A stretch of DNA of 10,239 bases from Rhodospirillaceae bacterium UBA4479. GTDB lineage: Bacteria > Pseudomonadota > Alphaproteobacteria > Rhodospirillales > Casp-alpha2. Position numbers and translations under genes: made by a program. Positions 1-5,594 of the stretch are shown here, one piece after another. How positions within the stretch are numbered: the stretch's first letter is position 1; every line of letters starts with the position of its first letter. Under the pieces are notes generated by a model, which saw only the letters and a program-made list of their open reading frames with translations, did not search any database and was not told the origin of the DNA. The stretch spans positions 1-10,239 of the forward strand of contig DGNZ01000248.1 in NCBI GenBank assembly GCA_002389175.1, given 5' to 3'.

Positions 1-434
1 ATGCCGACGGTGATGTACCAGCGCTTGATGATGTCGTTCCAGATCGCCAACCAATCAAAGAATTGATCGAGCACCACATAATTTGTGACGTGAAGTGCGA
101 CGTAGAAAAACGCAAATAGTCCGAGCAAGCGGCGCAACCGCACGATCTGTTTCCATCCTGTTAAAATCTTGAACGGTGTCACCGCTAGGCTGACCAGCAA
201 AATGCGGATGGCCCAATCGCCCAAATACAAATTGATGAATTCAACTGGATTGGCACTGAGGCCGCGACCACCGAACACGAACGTATCTGTCGCCAACCAT
301 CCAAGCCACGCCAACGGTGCCAGACACAACGCCCAGACGATGGGCTTGATCACCCAGAGCATCGGGTCGCGACGGCGTTTTGGTTTGGCAGCCGTAACGG
401 TTGCCGGGTCAGCGGTGCTACTCATGACAGTCAT
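1..434 (-). CDS. msrQ: MsrQ haem-binding membrane subunit of the MsrPQ methionine sulfoxide reductase (partial, C-terminus cut)
   Basis: The first 144 residues are visible; the gene runs off the left edge. MsrQ is a ferric-reductase-like inner-membrane haem protein that passes electrons from the respiratory chain or flavin reductases to periplasmic MsrP. Seen: a basic N-terminus (KPKRRR, residues 17-22), a hydrophobic helix at about 25-49, the family-typical stretch NPVEFINLYLGDWAIR (62-77) leading into a second helix that ends in AVTP, then RRLLGLFAFFYVALH (101-115). His115 is a likely haem ligand by analogy with the family. It starts 21 bases after the msrP stop, on the same strand, so the two are almost certainly one operon. 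The start chosen is the ATG at 434; a second in-frame ATG at 425 is possible, and neither has a strong Shine-Dalgarno sequence (AGAG lies about 9 bases upstream of the first). Confidence 0.93.
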   Translation of the reverse strand, partial: MTVMSSTADPATVTAAKPKRRRDPMLWVIKPIVWALCLAPLAWLGWLATDTFVFGGRGLSANPVEFINLYLGDWAIRILLVSLAVTPFKILTGWKQIVRLRRLLGLFAFFYVALHVTNYVVLDQFFDWLAIWNDIIKRWYITVG

Positions 435-455
435 GACACTATGCTCTGGTTTAAA

Positions 456-1421
456 TTAAAACCACCTTGTGAGGTCCATGCCTTCGTAAAGGTGAGCAAC
501 TTCTTCTTCGTAGCCGTTAAACATCGGGGTTTCGCGCTTAAAGATCTCACCGATCCGGCGTTCCTTGGCCTGTGACCAACGCGGATGACTTTTGAGCGGA
601 TTAACGTTCGAGTAAAACCCGTATTCACGCGACGCTGATTCGTTCCAGCTGGTCGCTGGCATGGATTTTTGGAATTTGATTCGGACAATCGATTTGATCG
701 ATTTGAAGCCGTACTTCCACGGCACCATCAATCGCACGGGCGCGCCGTTTTGGTTCGGCATCACTTCGCCGAACACGCCGACGGCTAGAATCGACAATGG
801 GTGCATGGCTTCGTCGATACGCAGGCCTTCTTTGTACGGCCAGTTCAGCACGGCACGCTTTTGGCCGGGCATACGTTCGGGATCGAACAAGGTTTCAAAC
901 GAAACGTATTTGGCGTCTTCGGTGGGCTCAAATCGTTTCAGCACATCACCGAGTGAAATGCCGACCCACGGGATCACCATCGACCATGCTTCGACGCAGC
1001 GGAATCGATATACACGCTCTTCAAGCATGTGCGGCTTGGTCAGGTCTTCGAACGAGATCTTGCCTGGCTTACGGCATGCGCCTTCGACCGAGATTTCCCA
1101 AGGCGTTGGTTCAAAATCTTGTGCATTTTCATATGGGTCGCGCTTACCGGTACCGAATTCATAAAAATTGTTGTAGCCGGTAACATCATCATAATCGTTG
1201 ATCTTGTCATTTTCCGGTAGGGAAGCTGTGTTCCATTGGGTTTTTTGAACATTTGCGAGCGGCGTGCGTGCTGCAAACGCCGGCATTGGTAAGGTGCTGG
1301 CGGCCATTCCGACGCCCGCAAGGGCAGCGGTTTTCAGGAATTTACGCCGATTGTCAAAATCGGTCTTGGAGGTGATTTCAGAGCCTAAAATGTCGGACGC
1401 TTTACGATATTTAATCAACAT
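456..1421 (-). CDS. msrP: MsrP, periplasmic molybdopterin-dependent protein-methionine-sulfoxide reductase catalytic subunit
   Basis: This 321-residue protein (close to the E. coli MsrP/YedY length of about 334) reduces methionine sulfoxide in periplasmic proteins using a molybdenum-molybdopterin cofactor, with MsrQ as electron donor. Seen: a twin-arginine export signal with NRRKFLK at 24-30, a hydrophobic segment (31-45) and an AFA-A cleavage region near 48-51. The oxidoreductase molybdopterin-binding domain follows, with the cofactor-ligating cysteine in YRFRCVEAWSMVIPW (Cys142), NQNGAPVRLMVPWKYG (223-238) and the C-terminal family ending EGMDLTRWF. It is the first gene of msrP-msrQ. The upstream Shine-Dalgarno is weak (GTGAG). 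The chosen start gives a 23-residue n-region before the Tat motif, which is long but usual for this family. Identification is confident; nothing looks broken. Confidence 0.97.
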   Translation of the reverse strand: MLIKYRKASDILGSEITSKTDFDNRRKFLKTAALAGVGMAASTLPMPAFAARTPLANVQKTQWNTASLPENDKINDYDDVTGYNNFYEFGTGKRDPYENAQDFEPTPWEISVEGACRKPGKISFEDLTKPHMLEERVYRFRCVEAWSMVIPWVGISLGDVLKRFEPTEDAKYVSFETLFDPERMPGQKRAVLNWPYKEGLRIDEAMHPLSILAVGVFGEVMPNQNGAPVRLMVPWKYGFKSIKSIVRIKFQKSMPATSWNESASREYGFYSNVNPLKSHPRWSQAKERRIGEIFKRETPMFNGYEEEVAHLYEGMDLTRWF

Positions 1422-1584
1422 GCACGTTTCTCACTTTTTCAATCTGTGGCTCGAGCTTAACCTGAAAAGCTTTCCAAAAGCCAACGGCGGTTGCCATCTC
1501 CTATTGTGATAGCGTATTCGATGGTTACAGGGCTACTAACGTATGATCACGTTTTCGCCAGCATATGTTAGAACGTCCTAATGT

Positions 1585-1590
1585 AGAGGT
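1585..1590 (+). promoter_or_regulatory. Ribosome binding site that fixes the fzlA start
   Basis: AGAGGT ends 7 bases before the ATG at 1598. It lies inside the longer reading frame that begins at 1565, and so argues for the downstream ATG as the real start. Confidence 0.7.
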
Positions 1591-1597
1591 TTTTCTG

Positions 1598-2266
1598 ATG
1601 CGCGTTTTATATCACCTGTGGTTATCACCATTTTCCAGAAAAGTGCGGATCGCACTGGGCGAAAAGCGCATCGACTTCGAAATGAAGGCAGAAAACGTCT
1701 GGCGTCGGTGCGAAGAATTCCTCGCCATCAACCCCATGGGCGAAGTCCCGGTGTTGGTCGAACCCGATGGGACAGCGCTTTCAGGCTCTCAAGTGATCTG
1801 CGAATTCTTGGATGATGTGCACCCCGAACCGACGTTGATCGGAAAACACCCGATGCATCGTGCGGAAACGCGCCGCTTGGTCGATTGGTTTGATCGCAAA
1901 TTTAACGTCGAAGTCACCGAAAAACTGGTCGGCGAAAAATTCATGAAGCGGTTCCTGGCCTTGGGCGAGCCTGATTCAGCGCAAGTCCGCGCGGGTCACC
2001 AAAACATGCACACGCATTTGGATTATATTTCGTACTTGGTTGAGCGTCGGAAATGGCTCGCGGGTGATGAACTGACGTTGGCGGATGTCACCGCGGCGGC
2101 ACACTTATCGACCATCGATTATATTGGCGATGTGCCGTGGGACAGCCACGACCCGGCCAAGGAATGGTACGCCCGCATCAAATCCCGCCCGAGCTTCCGA
2201 CCCTTGTTGTCGGATCACATCCCGAGTGCTCCGCCGCCTAAGCACTACGCCGATTTGGATTTTTGA
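1598..2266 (+). CDS. fzlA: Glutathione S-transferase-fold protein, FzlA-like (FtsZ-associated cell-division regulator)
   Basis: 222 residues with a thioredoxin-like GST N-domain (1-80; SPFSRKVRIAL at 10-20, cis-proline region EVPVL at 49-53, then SGSQVICEFLD) and an all-helical C-domain containing the GST structural motif LAGDELTLADV (154-164). In Caulobacter, FzlA is a GST-fold protein that lacks ordinary transferase work, binds FtsZ and controls filament curvature and constriction rate. From memory, the family's C-terminal tail is conserved and functionally important, and the ending HYADLDF here fits it. The GST fold is certain; the FzlA assignment is a family-level inference, the alternative being a generic GST. 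The ATG at 1598 is preferred over an in-frame ATG at 1565 because AGAGGT lies 7 bases upstream, and the extra 11 residues would precede the first beta strand (MRVLYHLW). It is divergent from msrP. Confidence 0.85.
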   Translation: MRVLYHLWLSPFSRKVRIALGEKRIDFEMKAENVWRRCEEFLAINPMGEVPVLVEPDGTALSGSQVICEFLDDVHPEPTLIGKHPMHRAETRRLVDWFDRKFNVEVTEKLVGEKFMKRFLALGEPDSAQVRAGHQNMHTHLDYISYLVERRKWLAGDELTLADVTAAAHLSTIDYIGDVPWDSHDPAKEWYARIKSRPSFRPLLSDHIPSAPPPKHYADLDF

Positions 2267-2293
2267 TATCTGAAAAGTGTCAGCTTAACAACG

Positions 2294-2390
2294 CCCCCTC
2301 ACCTATCCTCTCCCCCATTTCATGAGGGAGAGGGACCCTGTGCTCACGTAGCCCGCTCTAATCCCTAGGGGGAGAGGTTAGGTGAGGGGG
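2294..2390. repeat. Palindromic dispersed-repeat-like element, possible bidirectional terminator
   Basis: Two 23-base arms, 2294-2316 (CCCCCTCACC... ...CTCTCCCCC) and 2368-2390, are reverse complements with a single mismatch, separated by a 51-base loop. The loop contains another copy of the arm core: GGGAGAGG at 2326-2333 can pair with CCTCTCCC at 2307-2314 to form a smaller 8-bp hairpin, so two exclusive foldings exist. The CCCTCACC...CTCTCCC / GGGAGAGG...GGTGAGGG pattern is one I recognise as a widespread intergenic palindromic repeat of proteobacterial genomes. It sits between convergent genes (fzlA on plus, the TPR gene on minus) and ends 13 bases beyond the TPR stop codon, so it may end transcription or protect 3' ends. 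It has no clear U-tract. It encodes nothing. Confidence 0.85.
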
Positions 2391-2403
2391 AAGACGTCTG
2401 ACG

Positions 2404-3156
2404 TCAATCCACCTTCACATCCATCTTTTCAATATTAGTCCGCGCAAATGCGGCGGCTTCGCTGTCGGGGGACAGTTCCAGAACACGCAACCAGTCGTCT
2501 CGGGCGGCATTGTCTTGGCCTTTTAGGCGATGGACGATGCCGCGCTCCAAAAAGGCTTCGGGGGCTTCGGGGGCACGTATCAGCGCATCGGCAAGATCGC
2601 GCTGTGCTTCGTCTAGCCGATCCAGATACCGATAGGCACTGGCCCGAAAAATATACGCTTCTACCCGTGTTGGATCGGCTGTCAGGGCGATGGTTAGGTC
2701 ATCGATGGCGCCTTGGTAATCGGTCATGGCGGCGCGGGCCTGGGCGCGGTCGATCATCACGGCGGGCTGCGAGCGAAGCAAATAGACGGCTGCTGTCAAT
2801 GCCGCTTCTGCCCGGGGTGCATCTCCATGCAGCAACCATGCTTGCCCAGCTTGGGCCAATATCTCGCCTTTGAATTCTGGCTCTGCCACGATGTTTTGGG
2901 CCAAAATCTCTAAACGTCGTGCGGCATATTGGGCTTGGCCATTGTGCAGCAGGGCCACCGCCGCACAGTGTTCTGCCGCATCGCCGCCGCCCAGTTCTTT
3001 CCATGCCGTGGCCATTTCGAAAGCATCGTTCGGATCAGACGGGGCGAGTGCCATGCAGCGTGCGTATTCTTGTGGATGGTTAAGTTCAGCCGCGTTGATG
3101 TCCGCCCCAACCAAGGCGCAAAAACTAAGAACGAGACTTCCAACCCATCGCTGCAC
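2404..3156 (-). CDS. Secreted or periplasmic tetratricopeptide-repeat protein of unknown specific role
   Basis: 250 residues. Seen: an N-terminal signal peptide (hydrophobic core WVGSLVLSFCALVG at 4-17, likely signal peptidase I cleavage after INAA at 20-23). The only cysteine in the core is not in a good lipobox. Helical repeats follow: a degenerate one near 38-70, then TPR-like units at about 97-130, 131-164 (DYQGAIDDLTIALTADP), 165-198 (RASAYRYLDRLDEAQRDLADAL) and 199-232 (RGIVHRLKGQDNAARDDWLRVLELSP). The last three carry the alternating small and aromatic positions and the closing proline of TPRs. Such proteins are scaffolds; no partner can be read from the sequence. The start is GTG at 3156, with AAAGG about 10 bases upstream; no in-frame ATG lies near. 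It stands alone on the minus strand, divergent from the SDR gene. Confidence 0.88.
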   Translation of the reverse strand: MQRWVGSLVLSFCALVGADINAAELNHPQEYARCMALAPSDPNDAFEMATAWKELGGGDAAEHCAAVALLHNGQAQYAARRLEILAQNIVAEPEFKGEILAQAGQAWLLHGDAPRAEAALTAAVYLLRSQPAVMIDRAQARAAMTDYQGAIDDLTIALTADPTRVEAYIFRASAYRYLDRLDEAQRDLADALIRAPEAPEAFLERGIVHRLKGQDNAARDDWLRVLELSPDSEAAAFARTNIEKMDVKVD

Positions 3157-3260
3157 GCGCTATGACCTTTAATTGAGTGTGACTGCGATAGTCTTAGCGA
3201 CATGACGAGGCGCGATCAATGTATCCGCCCTAAAAGACGATGGCAGACGAGTGTTGGGAC

Positions 3261-3265
3261 AGGAG
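3261..3265 (+). promoter_or_regulatory. Ribosome binding site that fixes the SDR gene start
   Basis: A perfect AGGAG lies 7 bases before a GTG at 3273. The alternative ATG at 3240 has no comparable site upstream, so the GTG is the better start. Confidence 0.75.
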
Positions 3266-3272
3266 TGATAAC

Positions 3273-4163
3273 GTGACACGACGCGGCGGCAAACGCTTGT
3301 TTTGCTTTGGGCTTGGCTATTCGGCAGAGGCTTTGAGCGATCTTTTACCCATCACCGATTGGCATGTTAGCGGCACGGTTCGTTCTTCTGAAAAAGTACG
3401 CGATCTGAGCGAAAAGGGCATTGAAGCGGTGCTTTGGGATGGCGGTGTGCTGAGCGAAGAAGCCACGGCGCTCTTGTCGCAAGCAACGCATATTCTGAAT
3501 TCTGTACCGCCCAACGAAGCAGACGATCCAGCCTTTATGGCAGGGGCCGATATTATAAGAGCCAACGATCACATCCAATGGCTTGGATATCTCTCGACCA
3601 CAGGTGTTTATGGAAACACCGATGGTGCGCCCGTTGATGAGTCTTCCGCGCTCAATCCATCAAGTGCACGATCGCAACGTCGCGTCGATGCCGAGGCGGA
3701 ATGGATGAGCCTGCTCACGGAACACAGTATTCCCACCCACATATTCAGGCTGGCGGGCATTTATGGCCCGGGTCGGTCCGCGTTCGATCAAATCCGTCGT
3801 GGTCAAGCCAAGCGAATTTATAAACCGGGGCATGTGTTTTCGCGCATCCATATCGATGACATCGCCAACATTTTGGCCACGTCCATCGCGCGCCCAAATC
3901 CTGGTGCCGCCTATAATGTTTGCGATAACGAACCGGCACCCCCAGCCGAAGTCACGGCCTATGCATGCAGCTTGTTAGGGATTGAGCCGCCAGAAGTTGA
4001 AGAGTTTGAGACCGCCAAGCAGCGCATGACGCCGATGGGTTTGAGTTTTTGGACTGATAATCGCCGGGTCAGCAATCGCCGTATTCGCGAAGACTTGGGC
4101 GTGCAATTGGCGCATCCGGATTATCGATCGGGATTACAGGCCGTCCTGAAAGAAGGCGGCTGA
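3273..4163 (+). CDS. Atypical extended SDR / NAD-dependent epimerase-dehydratase-like protein
   Basis: 296 residues from the GTG at 3273 (307 if the ATG at 3240 were used). Seen: a Rossmann-fold N-terminus with FGLGYSAEAL at 12-21 as the dinucleotide-binding glycine motif, TVRSSEK (35-41) whose arginine could favour NADP, YLSTTGVYGN (106-115) equivalent to the SDR serine/threonine strand, RLAGIYGPGRSAF (159-171), and RIHIDDIANIL (191-201), all typical of extended SDRs. The canonical Tyr-x3-Lys catalytic pair is absent: residues 114-145 contain neither Tyr nor Lys, and the equivalent place reads RSQRRVDAEAEW. That fits the atypical YeeZ-like SDR group, whose substrate is not known to me. The 3' end overlaps the convergent carbonic anhydrase gene by 30 bases. 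The fold is confident; the reaction is unknown. Confidence 0.88.
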   Translation: MTRRGGKRLFCFGLGYSAEALSDLLPITDWHVSGTVRSSEKVRDLSEKGIEAVLWDGGVLSEEATALLSQATHILNSVPPNEADDPAFMAGADIIRANDHIQWLGYLSTTGVYGNTDGAPVDESSALNPSSARSQRRVDAEAEWMSLLTEHSIPTHIFRLAGIYGPGRSAFDQIRRGQAKRIYKPGHVFSRIHIDDIANILATSIARPNPGAAYNVCDNEPAPPAEVTAYACSLLGIEPPEVEEFETAKQRMTPMGLSFWTDNRRVSNRRIREDLGVQLAHPDYRSGLQAVLKEGG

Positions 4164-4799
4164 ATTCTCGGCTTTTTCGAATCGACCCGTCGCTGAGTCA
4201 TAGATTTCCAGACCTGCCGTTTCCAAATCAAAATACCAACCATGCAGCTTAAGCGTCTTGGCCGCCATGCGTTCCCTAATCCATGGGAATGTGGTCAGGT
4301 TTTCGAGCGATACGAGAACCGCATTCCGCTCACACACCCGGGCGATTTCCTCGTCCGTCGCATCGGGCATGGTCGCCAGCGCGCGGCGGTGCGCCGCTGA
4401 CAACGTCGAGACCCAACCAGGCACAAACGAATATCCCGCTTCGGTCATGGCTTCGCCGTCGATCATCGCTTTGACGCCACCACAATGTGCATGCCCGAGC
4501 ACAACAATATTGGGCACATTCAGTCCAAGAACGGCGTATTCCAACGCCGCACTGGTGCCATGGAACGTGCCGCCTTCTTCCATTGGGGGAACCAGATTGG
4601 CGACGTTTCTGATCATGAAAATATCGCCGGGCTCGGCACGAAACACGAACGCCGGATCAACGCGCGAATCTGAACACGCGATGACGGCGGCCCCGGGGTG
4701 CTGACCCTCGTGGACCATGCTCTCGAATTTTTCGCGGCTGCCTTCGTGCATGCCGGTCTTAAATTCGCGGTATCCCTTTAACATGCGTGCGATGGGCAT
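4134..4799 (-). CDS. Beta-class carbonic anhydrase
   Basis: 221 residues, the normal length for a bacterial beta-carbonic anhydrase (CO2 + H2O to bicarbonate + H+, zinc enzyme, cytosolic: no signal peptide). Seen: the zinc and catalytic dyad motif CSDSR (Cys42, Asp44, Arg46) inside AAVIACSDSRVDP, then RNVANLVPP (64-72), and the second zinc motif HAHCGG (His103, Cys106), so the active-site residues are complete. It is the downstream member of a pair with the ABHD10-like hydrolase: its ATG (4799) lies one base after that gene's stop (4803-4801), and its ribosome binding site (AGAGGAGA, minus strand of 4809-4816) lies within the hydrolase's last codons, implying translational coupling. Its tail overlaps the convergent SDR gene by 30 bases. 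Likely use: bicarbonate supply for carboxylases or pH balance (inference). Confidence 0.97.
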   Translation of the reverse strand: MPIARMLKGYREFKTGMHEGSREKFESMVHEGQHPGAAVIACSDSRVDPAFVFRAEPGDIFMIRNVANLVPPMEEGGTFHGTSAALEYAVLGLNVPNIVVLGHAHCGGVKAMIDGEAMTEAGYSFVPGWVSTLSAAHRRALATMPDATDEEIARVCERNAVLVSLENLTTFPWIRERMAAKTLKLHGWYFDLETAGLEIYDSATGRFEKAENSAAFFQDGL

Positions 4800-4800
4800 T

Positions 4801-5571
4801 TTACGCAGTCTCCTCTAACAGGGCGCCCACGGTCCGCAACAGACGGGCAATATCATGGGGTTCAGACAAGCGATGATCGCCTGTTTTTACGAATTGGACT
4901 TCGACATCAGTACTGGTGACTTTATCCATGATTTTATGGGCCGTCTGCCAGGGAACGTCTTCATCCAGCAGACCATGAATTAAGCGCAAGGGCATATCCA
5001 GCGGTATTTCGTTGTCCAACAAGATATGATTATCACCCTCATCAAGCAGCTTTTTGCCGATTCGATATGGCTCCTGATCATCATAACAGTTGGGAATATC
5101 GCAATATCCCGTGGTCTCCAGATCGGCCTTTTGTTGATCGCTCAGGGCTTGGGGGATCAAATCACGGGTGAAATCTGGTGCTGCTGCAATGCCGACCAAC
5201 CCCGCGATGCGTTCGGGACGTGCCAATGCGGTTAACAGCATCATCCAGCCTCCCATCGATGATCCGACCAGAATCTGCGGACCTTTAGTAACATTATCCA
5301 ATACGGCGACGGCATCATCCGCCCATTCACCAATCGCACCGTCCTCGAACGTGCCAGATGATTCACCGTGGCCCGAATAATCGAAGCGGGTAAAGGCGTG
5401 ACCGCGTTCTACACAGAACGCTTCCAAGGCTAAAGCCTTGCCGCCTTCCATGTCTGATTTGAAACCCGTTAAGAACATCACACCAGGGCCCTTGCCAGGT
5501 GTGTGACGGTACGCAATCATTGTTTCGTGATCGCGTGTTAGAATGCTGGGCGCATTTGATTGATCCGGCAT
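4801..5571 (-). CDS. Alpha/beta hydrolase resembling ABHD10 (serine thioesterase/esterase)
   Basis: 256 residues. Seen: oxyanion-region FLTGFKSDMEGGKA (33-46), TRFDYSGHGESSG (61-73), nucleophile elbow GSSMGG with Ser105, acid Asp203 in LIHGLLDEDVPW (197-208), and base His233 in TGDHRLSE (230-237), so the triad is complete. The blocks GPQILVGSSMGGW, HGxxDxxVPW, a STDVEV stretch and DHRxxE match what I remember of human ABHD10, the mitochondrial acyl-protein (S-depalmitoylating) and acyl-glucuronide hydrolase. Acyl-thioester or ester hydrolysis is therefore the best guess; the natural bacterial substrate is unknown. The reading frame is open upstream to 5784, but that part runs antisense through the glycosyltransferase gene, whereas the ATG at 5571 has GGGAG 5 bases upstream and begins just before the conserved domain. 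It is co-transcribed with the carbonic anhydrase and divergent from the GT4 gene by 23 bases. Confidence 0.93.
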   Translation of the reverse strand: MPDQSNAPSILTRDHETMIAYRHTPGKGPGVMFLTGFKSDMEGGKALALEAFCVERGHAFTRFDYSGHGESSGTFEDGAIGEWADDAVAVLDNVTKGPQILVGSSMGGWMMLLTALARPERIAGLVGIAAAPDFTRDLIPQALSDQQKADLETTGYCDIPNCYDDQEPYRIGKKLLDEGDNHILLDNEIPLDMPLRLIHGLLDEDVPWQTAHKIMDKVTSTDVEVQFVKTGDHRLSEPHDIARLLRTVGALLEETA

Positions 5572-5594
5572 CGAAGCTCCCGTATTAGAGTGCC

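Noticed and set aside
661..1164. Plus-strand open frames of 128-167 residues inside msrP
   Set aside because: MsrP on the minus strand has a full Tat signal and cofactor motifs; the plus-strand frames have no domain signal.
1422..1597. Regulatory sites in the msrP-fzlA divergent spacer
   Set aside because: Promoters must lie here, but no strong -35/-10 pair, hairpin or repeated operator could be supported by eye.
2393..2406. GACGTC and TGACGTCA palindromes beside the TPR stop codon
   Set aside because: Short palindromes, partly within the stop codon region and next to the large repeat; no second site or regulator suggests an operator.
2448..2873. 141-residue plus-strand frame opposite the TPR gene
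   Set aside because: It is rich in Arg and Gly, with no motif. The minus-strand frame has a signal peptide and regular TPR units.
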